A stretch of 13,894 nt of DNA from JBGOTP01 sp041476545. GTDB taxonomy: Bacteria > Acidobacteriota > Vicinamibacteria > Vicinamibacterales > CAVVIG01. The first letter of the stretch is position 1; each line of letters begins with the position of its first letter. This document shows positions 7,221-13,894 of the stretch, piece after piece. The notes below the pieces were generated by a model, which was not told the origin of the DNA, ran no database searches, and saw nothing but the letters and a program-made list of their open reading frames with translations. The stretch covers positions 1-13,894 of the forward strand of contig JBGOTP010000104.1 of NCBI GenBank assembly GCA_041476545.1, read 5' to 3'. The translations under genes were made by a program, and so were the position numbers.

Positions 7221-7283
7221 TCAGCGGACCACCAACTTCTTCACGCGCTCCAGCATCTCATCGTCGGAGACCGGGCGCCGCAT
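7221..7283 (-). CDS. Possible 20-aa leader ORF upstream of the membrane/TPR gene
   Basis: ATG 7283 opens a 20-codon frame. It starts MRRPVSDDEM, ends KKLVVR, and terminates with TGA at 7221-7223, one base before GTG 7219 (TGAC-GTG). The peptide is highly charged. The frame is closed upstream by TGA near 7314. It may be a small coupled ORF that brings ribosomes to the GTG start, which itself lacks a ribosome site. It could also be chance, as short open frames are common in GC-rich DNA. Confidence 0.35.
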   Translation of the reverse strand: MRRPVSDDEMLERVKKLVVR

Positions 7284-7301
7284 AGTCGTCAACAGTCGAC
7301 G

Positions 7302-7307
7302 AGTATA
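7302..7307 (-). promoter_or_regulatory. Candidate -10 hexamer for the membrane/TPR-KTSC-methyltransferase operon
   Basis: TATACT on the minus strand matches the consensus -10 at five of six positions and lies about 18 bases before ATG 7283. The -35 region is weak. The short inverted repeat TCGTC/GACGA (7286-7290 and 7298-7302) overlaps the expected transcription start. Confidence 0.4.
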
Positions 7308-7316
7308 CGCCCGTCA

Positions 7317-7322
7317 TATAAT
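7317..7322 (+). promoter_or_regulatory. Consensus -10 (TATAAT) for the SagB-like gene
   Basis: A perfect TATAAT lies in an otherwise GC-rich divergent spacer. A weak -35 (TCGACG, 7296-7301) is present 15 bases upstream. The predicted start of transcription, about seven bases downstream, falls on the A of ATG 7330, so the message may be leaderless. Confidence 0.55.
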
Positions 7323-7329
7323 CCCCGCC

Positions 7330-7365
7330 ATGTCTGTGGCACGTCTTGCGCGCCTCGCGACGTGA
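7330..7365 (+). CDS. Possible leaderless 11-aa ORF coupled to the SagB-like gene
   Basis: ATG 7330 encodes MSVARLARLAT and stops with TGA at 7363-7365. That stop overlaps the ATG of the nitroreductase gene by one base (TGATG). The ATG is seven bases after a perfect TATAAT, where transcription would begin. The nitroreductase ATG has no visible ribosome site, so initiation at a leaderless mini-ORF followed by re-initiation would explain its expression. This is inference from spacing only. Confidence 0.4.
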   Translation: MSVARLARLAT

Positions 7366-9080
7366 TGTCTGGTGACGCGTCCGATGCTGTCCACCGCTAT
7401 CATGACGGCACCAAGCATCACTTCAACCGCTACGCCAGGTCGCTCGGGTTTCTCGACTGGGCGACGCAGCCGAAGGCGTTCCGTGCGTTCGATGGAGCGC
7501 CAATCGTCGGTCTGTATCCACGCCCAGACGCTCAGGGCGCTTCGATTGGGCATCCACGTGTCACCTACGATCAACTGTTCACCGACGCCCCTGCGCCGGC
7601 CGTACCGATAACGGCGGCCGCCATCGGCGACTTCCTCCGCCACGCGCTTGGCCTCTCGGCATGGAAAGCGTTTCAGCGCTCGCGCTGGTCTCTGCGCGTG
7701 AATCCGTCGAGCGGCAACCTTCATCCCACCGAGGCGTATCTCGTGACTGGAGCGCTCGACGGCCTGGCTGAAGGGCCATGTGTCTGGCACTACGCGCCCG
7801 ATCGGCATGTGCTCGAACAGCGGTGTGCGTTCGATACCAGCGCCTGGCGTCTTGCGGATGAGCGGCTTGCAGGGGCGGGTGGCTCGACTGAGACGTGCGT
7901 CGGCGCCATGCCGCCGACGTTTCTTATCGCGCTGACGTCCATCCATTGGCGCGAGTCGTGGAAGTACGGCGAGCGCGCCTTCCGCTATTGCCAGCACGAT
8001 CTCGGGCACGCCATCGCCGCGCTCCGCTTTGCGGCGGGGTTGTTCGGATGGCGACTGACGATGCGGCCCGAGTGGTCGCAGCGCGCGATCGCGGCGCTCA
8101 CCGGCATCGATCGCGACGAGGACTACTTCGAGGCCGAACGAGAGGCGCCCGGCTGTCTGCTGCTCGTGAGCGTCGAGGGCGCCGCGCTCGACGCTCGGAT
8201 CCCGGACGCTGGTCTGATCCATGCCGTGCGGAATGGCCGTTGGTCTGGGAAGGCGAGCCAGTTGAGCGAGGATCATGTCGAGTGGACGTTCATCGATGAA
8301 GTGGCCGCAGCCACGAGTGAAGTCGTGCAGGGCATCCCGAGTGTGTCGAGGGACGAAGGTCTGCGCGACGACCACGGAGGCGATGGGCGGTTTGAGGATC
8401 GCCAACTCGACGCGCGTGCCATCGTGCTGCGACGCCGGAGCGCGGTCTCGCTCGATGGCGTGTCGTCGATCGATCGCGCGCGGTTCTTGCGGATGCTGAC
8501 CCGCGTCGTGCCGGATCCTGCACGACCGATCGCCCCGTGGGACGCGCTCTGGTGGTCTCCACGCGTCCACCTGGCGCTCTTCGTTCATCGCGTCGTCGGT
8601 CTCGAACCAGGCCTGTACATGCTGGCGCGATGCGCCGACGTTGTGCCCCGGCTCAAAGGCGCGTGCCGTCGAGACTTCCAGTGGGAACCGGCCGCGGATG
8701 GCGTTCCGCTCTGGTTGCTTCAGGCCGGCGACTACCGGTTGGGTTCAAAACGCGTCAGCTGCGATCAGGACATCGCGGCGGACGGCTTCTTCAGCCTCGG
8801 CATGATCGCGGAGTTCGACGCGAGCCTGGCCGAGCACGGGGCGTCGTTCTATCGGCATCTCTTCTGGGAATCCGGCGTGATCGGGCAGCTGCTGTACCTC
8901 GAAGCGGAGGCCGCCGGCACGCGTGCCACGGGCATCGGGTGCTTTTTCGACGATGCGGTCCATGAACTGCTTGGACTCGAGGGACACGCGTTTCAGAGCC
9001 TGTACCATTTCACTGTCGGCATGCCGGTGGAGGATTCGCGGCTGACGACGGAACCCGGATACGCGTGGGAGAGCACGTGA
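7365..9080 (+). CDS. SagB/ThcOx family dehydrogenase, tandem nitroreductase domains
   Basis: A 571-aa protein with two nitroreductase-like domains. The N-terminal segment TKHHFNRYARSLGFLDW (16-32) and the FMN-contacting motif RVNPSSGNLHPTEAYL (111-126) are typical of SagB/ThcOx-type flavoproteins. QHDLGHAIAALRFAAGLFGW follows in domain one. Domain two begins near residue 350 with AIVLRRRSAVSLDG and ends with the nitroreductase-like GVIGQLLYLEAEAAGTRATG and a LLGLEGHAFQSLYHFTVG tail. In peptide biosynthesis such enzymes oxidise azolines to azoles with FMN. No YcaO cyclase or precursor peptide is seen here, so the substrate is unknown. ATG 7365 is chosen because it overlaps the TGA of a mini-ORF and the conserved N-terminus starts just after it. 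It converges with the VWFA gene 12 bases downstream. Confidence 0.9.
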   Translation: MSGDASDAVHRYHDGTKHHFNRYARSLGFLDWATQPKAFRAFDGAPIVGLYPRPDAQGASIGHPRVTYDQLFTDAPAPAVPITAAAIGDFLRHALGLSAWKAFQRSRWSLRVNPSSGNLHPTEAYLVTGALDGLAEGPCVWHYAPDRHVLEQRCAFDTSAWRLADERLAGAGGSTETCVGAMPPTFLIALTSIHWRESWKYGERAFRYCQHDLGHAIAALRFAAGLFGWRLTMRPEWSQRAIAALTGIDRDEDYFEAEREAPGCLLLVSVEGAALDARIPDAGLIHAVRNGRWSGKASQLSEDHVEWTFIDEVAAATSEVVQGIPSVSRDEGLRDDHGGDGRFEDRQLDARAIVLRRRSAVSLDGVSSIDRARFLRMLTRVVPDPARPIAPWDALWWSPRVHLALFVHRVVGLEPGLYMLARCADVVPRLKGACRRDFQWEPAADGVPLWLLQAGDYRLGSKRVSCDQDIAADGFFSLGMIAEFDASLAEHGASFYRHLFWESGVIGQLLYLEAEAAGTRATGIGCFFDDAVHELLGLEGHAFQSLYHFTVGMPVEDSRLTTEPGYAWEST

Positions 9081-9092
9081 CGGCAGGGGCTC

Positions 9093-11300
9093 TCAAGGGA
9101 TGAGCACAACCGGTGCGCGCCAGAATGCGGCCTTCTGTCCGGACGGATCCAGCACGGTAATCTGACACTCGTATCGGCCCGCCGGAAGACTCTCGAGGGG
9201 CACGCTGAATCTCAACGGCACGGCCTTGGACCTGCCCGACCAGCCATCCGTGACCGCCAGCGGCGCGGTTTCAAACGCCTTCACCTCGCCTTGATAGAAG
9301 CTCACGAAGGCGACAAGCGGTTTCGCGATTGCGGCGTCGCGTTGATACGCCTGAAGGAAGACGTAGAGATCGCGGCCCTTGCTGAACACGCGGGTGACGC
9401 TCGGAATCAGCGTCTGCCCCTCGTACACCAGGGGATTGGCAGCTTGCGCGGCTGCCTTCTGCACGTTGTACAGCGCGTCGCCAAGCGGCACGCGCTGACT
9501 GCTGAGGACGACCGAGCTGATCGGAATGCGCTTGTCCTCTTTATTCAAGTTTGGAATGGTGAACGCGGACTGATACGTGCCGATGCGTCCGGTTTCCGCG
9601 TCGCGCGCGAGGAACTTGATCACGTACTTGCCGGGCAAGAGCGTAAAGCCGGTTTGATATTGAACCGGACGCTTCGAGAGCTGGCTGGCCGTTTCGTCGC
9701 TCAGCGTGATATCCAGCTTGTCGCGCACGTTCTGAATGGTGATCCCGTAGTCGTCTTTCACTTCGCCGATGAAGTCGATGAGCGTGCGCCGCGCGCCGCC
9801 GCGTCGTGCGAGCTCGAGTTCGCTTCCCGGAATCTTCACTGCCACCGGCACGAAATATTCGGCGCTGTTCAGCTGAAAGTAGTTCACTTCCATCGCAATC
9901 GTGATTTCGGTGACCGGGTTCTCCAGCATCAGCGCCTCTTCGAGCTGGCGCTCCTTGTCGGCGGTCGTGAATTTCGCGAATGCCTTGTCGGCGAAATAGC
10001 CCTGGCGATACGAGAGGTCGGCGGAGAGACCACCGCTCAACGACACTTTGACCCGGCGGAAGCGGCCATCGGTGGCGCTGTGCGTGCTGTAGAACCCGAT
10101 GATGTAGTAGCTCGTCACGGCCCGCACCGCCTGCACGATGCCGAGCGACAGGTCGTTGTAGTCGAACAGCGCCTTGCCGCCGGTATCCTTGGCCAGCGCG
10201 TAGAGCGTGTCCTGCGACCGCTGAAAATTCGTGACGGCCGCTTCCGCCAGCCGGCCGGTGAACATGCCGATGCCGCCCGGAGACGCTCTCGTTGCGTCAC
10301 CGAGGGGCGCCTGAGCCATCAAGCCGCGCGCGTCGATCGGAAAAATGGACACGTTCGCCCGGACGGCCGCGTTCACCGTGGCCCGCAGTTGCGCCTGATT
10401 GTCGACGCCGTTGAGCCTCAGGCCGCTCGCGAAGTACACGAGCGACTTCTGCTCCGGTAGCGGCCGGAGCATCGTGACAGCCGTCTGCAGCGCCGCCAAC
10501 TGTCGATCCGTATTCAGAATGTTGAACTCCGCATCGTCCTGCCCGAACGCCGTGGCGACGTCCGGGTTATCGGGCACGCCGTCGCCGTCCAGGTCGTCGC
10601 CGAAGATCAGCCGCTGGATGGTTTCCTGCAACTGATCGCGCCCCGCCGTGAAGTCCTGCTTCACTTTCACGGCTCCACCCTGAAACGTCATGATGGCCAC
10701 CAGATCCGACGCGGCCATCTGCGTGTCGACAAACTTCCGCGCCGACGCATAGGCGCGCGCCTGGTCTGGTGGCGGCATGGCCGTCAGGTCGAAGTACAGG
10801 ATCAGCAGCCGCCGGTCTCTGTACTCGGCACCCCGCACATCGCCCGCCGGCGTCGCAATCTGCGTCTGGGTCGTTGGCGGGAGGGCGCCTACGCGGTTCA
10901 CGGGGTTCACGGGGTTCACAGGGTTCACGGGGTTCGCTGGGTTCGCGGAGTTCGTCGCGCTCGCGCCGCCTGCGCCTGGTGATGCTGCGACCTGCGGAGA
11001 GGCCGGCGTGTCCTGGAGCCGCTGGAACTCCACGAAGCTGATCGTCTGCGGCTCGCCGTCCTCGGTGACGACGAAGTCCTTGGCCGTCAACCCCTCAATG
11101 GGATGCCCGTCTTTGTCTTTCACCGTGACCGTTTGAACGATCAACCGCGTACTGGTGCGGAAGGTCGGCTGTTGCGCCTGGGACTGCGGCGCTTGCGCTG
11201 CAATCGGGGTGGAGCGTGTGGCGAGGACCACGACGACGATCAACGCACAGACCGCGAAACTCGCGGAGAGTGTCATTCGAGTGTTGAATCTTGTCTTCAC
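9093..11300 (-). CDS. VWFA-related secreted protein (Acidobacteria-type) with VNP repeat
   Basis: A 735-aa protein with a signal peptide (hydrophobic core about 11-27, likely cleavage after the AAQA region near 37). Domains in order: an N-terminal beta-rich segment with VTVKDKDGHPIEGLTAKDFVVTEDG (57-82), a low-complexity Val/Ala-Asn-Pro run (119-137), a von Willebrand A-like domain from about 164, and a C-terminal region of presumed beta domains. The metal-site motif is degenerate (D171-L-T-A-M in place of DxSxS). A calcium-loop-like DLDGDGVPDNPD (236-247) lies inside the A domain, before FNILNTDRQLAAL. This matches a family common in Acidobacteria; its role is unknown and probably adhesive or envelope-related. 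GTG 11300 is preferred because GAGG lies seven bases upstream; ATG 11276 is an alternative. It starts one base after the TonB receptor stop, so the two are co-expressed. Confidence 0.9.
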   Translation of the reverse strand: MKTRFNTRMTLSASFAVCALIVVVVLATRSTPIAAQAPQSQAQQPTFRTSTRLIVQTVTVKDKDGHPIEGLTAKDFVVTEDGEPQTISFVEFQRLQDTPASPQVAASPGAGGASATNSANPANPVNPVNPVNPVNRVGALPPTTQTQIATPAGDVRGAEYRDRRLLILYFDLTAMPPPDQARAYASARKFVDTQMAASDLVAIMTFQGGAVKVKQDFTAGRDQLQETIQRLIFGDDLDGDGVPDNPDVATAFGQDDAEFNILNTDRQLAALQTAVTMLRPLPEQKSLVYFASGLRLNGVDNQAQLRATVNAAVRANVSIFPIDARGLMAQAPLGDATRASPGGIGMFTGRLAEAAVTNFQRSQDTLYALAKDTGGKALFDYNDLSLGIVQAVRAVTSYYIIGFYSTHSATDGRFRRVKVSLSGGLSADLSYRQGYFADKAFAKFTTADKERQLEEALMLENPVTEITIAMEVNYFQLNSAEYFVPVAVKIPGSELELARRGGARRTLIDFIGEVKDDYGITIQNVRDKLDITLSDETASQLSKRPVQYQTGFTLLPGKYVIKFLARDAETGRIGTYQSAFTIPNLNKEDKRIPISSVVLSSQRVPLGDALYNVQKAAAQAANPLVYEGQTLIPSVTRVFSKGRDLYVFLQAYQRDAAIAKPLVAFVSFYQGEVKAFETAPLAVTDGWSGRSKAVPLRFSVPLESLPAGRYECQITVLDPSGQKAAFWRAPVVLIP
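10893..10955 (-). repeat. 9-bp tandem repeat (7 units) in the VWFA gene, same unit as at 1814-1876
   Basis: Seven 9-bp units encode, from the N-terminal side, TNS-ANP-ANP-VNP-VNP-VNP-VNR. The central four (10902-10937) differ from the crotonase-gene unit at few positions, and three VNP units match it exactly. The outer units are degenerate, as in ageing tandem arrays. The array falls in the linker before the A domain. Confidence 0.92.
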
Positions 11301-11301
11301 G

Positions 11302-13894
11302 TCAAAACCTCAGCCGAAGAGTGGACTGCACTCTGCGCATCTGATTCGCGCGATTCGGCAGTCCAAACTGCGGGCTACCGACGCTGGCATTCACGTTCGC
11401 GAAGGTGACCCGGTTGAGCACGTTGGTGGCGTCAATCCGCCAGTCCAGATTGAGTCGCTGGCTCAAGCTGAATGTCCGCGCAATGCCAGCATTCAGCGCG
11501 AATTGTGCCGGCCCCCTGACGGAGTTCCGACCGGCGTTGCCCCACCGCCCTGATGTGGGGGCCGTGTACGACGCCGGGTTGAGGTAGTAGCCGTCCGGTG
11601 TCGCGCCAGCCGCGGTGTTCGCGAGATCCGCGCGGATGGTTCCAGTAACGCCCGTGCCCGGTACCGATGTCAGGTACACCGGAGTCAGTGGCAGACCGCT
11701 GCCGGCCGTGAGTTGGCTCGTCGCCGTCCATCCCTTGAAGAGCGTGCCCTTCAGGCCATCGAGCAACGCGCCGCCACTGACACCGACGCCGGTCGTGTAC
11801 TGGAACTGCACGTTCAGCAGGTGACGCTGATCGAACGTCGAGGGCCCGCGCTCCGCGTCGAGATTGAGCCAGTCCTGAGCAATCGATGCGCCGCTCAGGC
11901 TGACGCCGCTGAGCGCCGTGGCATTGTCCACCGCCTTCGATATCGTGTACTGCACTGTTGCCGAGAGCCCGTTGCGGAGGCGGCGCCGCACCTGAAACTG
12001 CCCCGCGTGGCGGTTGGACGTTCCGTTTGAGGTGAGATACACAAACCCCACGGGACAGGCCGGGCAGGGATTCGTCGCGCCCAGTGGATACGTATTGGGC
12101 AGGAACTCCTGCATCAAGTGGCTGCCGTGCGTGCCGAGGTACGTCGCACTGGCCGTCAGCGACGCCGGCAGATCCCGCTGCGCGGATACCTGCCAGTTCT
12201 GTGCGTAGCCGACGCGAAAATCGGGGTCGACGGCGAAGGTGTTGGACGTGGCACCCGGCGACACGAATCCGTTGGCGAGCGTCAGCGGAGTGGTCGCGCT
12301 GGTCTCCACACTGGCGGTCTTCGAGAGGGGCGGCTGCTGCGCCAGCAGCAGGGCAATCGACTGATAGACCGACGTGTTGCGATAGATGCCGTAGCCGCCG
12401 CGAATCACGAGCGACGATCCGGGAACGGGGTACCATGCGACGCCGAGGCGCGGCTCGACGCCACGCCTGTCGGGACGCATGAGCGACGCGGGATAACGCG
12501 TCCCTGTCAACGCGCCAACCGGATCGGTGGCGACGACGGAGCTGATCGCACGGAAGCCCGGTGCGATGTCCAGGTTCGCCAGACGGCCCAACGTCTCGGT
12601 AAGTGGCGTCTCGTACTCCCAGCGTACGCCCGCGTTCAGCGTCAGCACGGGCGACGCGCGCCAATCGTCGTTGACGTACGCATCGTAGCTGGACCCGCGC
12701 AGGTACTTGTCGGCATTGCCGAACGCGATCGAACTGGCGTGCGGACTACCCAGCAGAAAGTCGGCGAAGTCCGATCCCGTAGCAGATCCCGTGAACGTGA
12801 ACGTTCCACGCGCGTCCTGCTGCGAGAGCATGTTGAACTGCTGACGCCGCACGTCGCCGCCGAACGTGACGCTGTGACGGCCGTGGTTCCACTGGCTCTC
12901 GGCGTTCCACGCGTTCGTGTGGTTCCGATTGCGTACGTATTGGGTGTCGCCGAGTCCCGCAAACCCGCTCGAGAACACGAGGTTCGGCGGCCCCCAGTTC
13001 GCCGGCTCCTGGTTGTTGCCCGAGACACCCGCGTCGCCAGACACGTTCGCCCGGCCCGTAAAGTACGGCGTCACGTCGGTTGACTGCCTCGTGAACTGGT
13101 ATCGAAGACGGAGCGTGAGGAACATCGAGAATCGGTGCGACCCGTTGATGGCCGTATCGATGCCCGACACGGTCGTCGAGTCGGCGAAACCAAACACGCT
13201 CGTCGTGTCCGTCTTCGTGCGCTGATACGCAAAGTTGCCGAACAGCTGATTGCGACCTCTGAATGCCTTGGAGAGACGCGATTGCACCGAGTCCTGACGT
13301 GTCGCGACGAGGAGTGGGGTCTGATAGTTGTACCGGCCGGTGGCGTCTACGTTCGGCGCGGGATAGTAGCCGAGGAGCGCTGCGGCCTGTGGGGTGATCC
13401 GATTCGACGGGATCACGTTGCCCGCGAAGGGCAGCCCCGTCACAGGGTCGCGGATCTCGACCGGGCGACCGAATGCGTCGAGGGTCTGCGAGAAATCACC
13501 CCGGCGCTCCAGTGCCGTCGGCATCAACGCCGACTGCGTCGTCGCGTTGTGATCCGCGGAGTGCTGATAGCCGGCGAACAGTGTGGGGCCGTTCCGGATC
13601 AGGTGCGGGATTCTGATGGGACCGCCGAAGGTGCCGAGAAACTGCGTGTCGGTGTACGAGGGCTTGGGCGATTGCTGCCCGCTGAACGAGTACGGTCGCG
13701 CGTCCCACGCCGAGTTGCCGAGAATGACGCCGACGTTACCGTTGTACAAGGACCGCGATCCTGGGCGGTTGTTGCCGAAGGCCGCCGATTGTGCAAACGG
13801 GGAAGTGGCGCCGTTGTTGACGCTGCCGTTGATGAGGAAACCGTCGGCTGATCCAAAGGCCGTGTTGCCGCTGGCATCGCCGCGGAACGGTGTC
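11302..13894 (-). CDS. TonB-dependent receptor (Oar-like), 5' end outside window
   Basis: The frame is open to the window edge (863 residues visible), so the N-terminus with signal peptide and any carboxypeptidase-regulatory-like domain is missing. The visible part begins in the plug, with ADGFLINGSVNNGATSPF. It continues as a 22-strand-type outer-membrane barrel with blocks such as YDAYVNDDWRASPVLTLNAGVRWEYETPL, PRLGVAWYPVPGSSLVIRGGYGIYR and YAQNWQVSAQRDLPASLTASATYLG. The last residues RLRLRF end in Phe, as outer-membrane barrels do for insertion. An extracellular-loop-like CPAC (in NPCPACPVGFVYLTSNG) may form a disulfide. Such receptors import or bind large ligands using energy from TonB; the ligand is unknown. 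The stop TGA is one base from the VWFA start. Confidence 0.93.
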   Translation of the reverse strand, partial: TPFRGDASGNTAFGSADGFLINGSVNNGATSPFAQSAAFGNNRPGSRSLYNGNVGVILGNSAWDARPYSFSGQQSPKPSYTDTQFLGTFGGPIRIPHLIRNGPTLFAGYQHSADHNATTQSALMPTALERRGDFSQTLDAFGRPVEIRDPVTGLPFAGNVIPSNRITPQAAALLGYYPAPNVDATGRYNYQTPLLVATRQDSVQSRLSKAFRGRNQLFGNFAYQRTKTDTTSVFGFADSTTVSGIDTAINGSHRFSMFLTLRLRYQFTRQSTDVTPYFTGRANVSGDAGVSGNNQEPANWGPPNLVFSSGFAGLGDTQYVRNRNHTNAWNAESQWNHGRHSVTFGGDVRRQQFNMLSQQDARGTFTFTGSATGSDFADFLLGSPHASSIAFGNADKYLRGSSYDAYVNDDWRASPVLTLNAGVRWEYETPLTETLGRLANLDIAPGFRAISSVVATDPVGALTGTRYPASLMRPDRRGVEPRLGVAWYPVPGSSLVIRGGYGIYRNTSVYQSIALLLAQQPPLSKTASVETSATTPLTLANGFVSPGATSNTFAVDPDFRVGYAQNWQVSAQRDLPASLTASATYLGTHGSHLMQEFLPNTYPLGATNPCPACPVGFVYLTSNGTSNRHAGQFQVRRRLRNGLSATVQYTISKAVDNATALSGVSLSGASIAQDWLNLDAERGPSTFDQRHLLNVQFQYTTGVGVSGGALLDGLKGTLFKGWTATSQLTAGSGLPLTPVYLTSVPGTGVTGTIRADLANTAAGATPDGYYLNPASYTAPTSGRWGNAGRNSVRGPAQFALNAGIARTFSLSQRLNLDWRIDATNVLNRVTFANVNASVGSPQFGLPNRANQMRRVQSTLRLRF

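Noticed and set aside
7314..8588. 424-aa open frame on the minus strand
   Set aside because: Shadow of the SagB-like gene, common in high-GC DNA.
9081..9092. Terminator between the converging SagB-like and VWFA genes
   Set aside because: Only 12 bases, no hairpin with a T run seen; the same holds for 1031-1036.
9291..10460. 389-aa open frame on the plus strand
   Set aside because: Antisense to the VWFA gene, which has a signal peptide and clear family motifs.
12118..13083. 321-aa open frame on the plus strand
   Set aside because: Antisense to the TonB receptor barrel; no recognisable motif.

Overview
The window looks like a chromosomal stretch from an uncultured member of the Acidobacteriota, most likely near Vicinamibacteria. 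The basis is circumstantial: high GC, a large Oar-like TonB-dependent receptor directly followed by a VWFA-related protein of the Acidobacteria-typical kind, a bacterial TMTC-like membrane/TPR protein, and many GTG/TTG starts. No rRNA, tRNA, CRISPR array, integrase or transposase was seen.

Layout. 1-1030 (+) holds the 3' part of a NodU/CmcH-type carbamoyltransferase that looks broken: a block before the C-terminal NTSFNVRGEP motif is missing and a one-base insertion follows. It also carries an 11-unit, 9-bp G-rich tandem repeat in its linker. 1037-1876 (-) is a crotonase-family enoyl-CoA hydratase/isomerase whose N-terminus is a seven-unit 9-bp repeat coding Val-Asn-Pro. 1992-3041 (+) is a secreted metallo-beta-lactamase-fold hydrolase. 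3123-4788 is a compact restriction-modification-like pair: a putative PD-(D/E)XK nuclease (+) whose stop overlaps the stop of a convergent beta-class DNA methyltransferase (-). This part is visibly less GC-rich than its surroundings. Upstream of the methyltransferase on the minus strand are a KTSC-domain protein and a 730-aa membrane/TPR protein, tightly spaced like an operon. A divergent promoter region (7220-7364) separates these from a tandem nitroreductase of the SagB/ThcOx type (7365-9080, +). 9093-13894 (-) is a TonB-dependent receptor (5' end outside the window) followed, one base after its stop, by a VWFA-domain protein that carries the same Val-Asn-Pro 9-bp repeat as the crotonase 9 kb away.

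Working together. The receptor and VWFA protein form one expression unit acting at the cell envelope. The nuclease and methyltransferase probably form a type II-like defence pair. The rest look like independent housekeeping or accessory functions. The most unusual signal is the recurrence of 9-bp in-frame tandem repeats in three unrelated genes. Two arrays share the same unit and the same reading frame, and one carries the candidate start codons of its gene.
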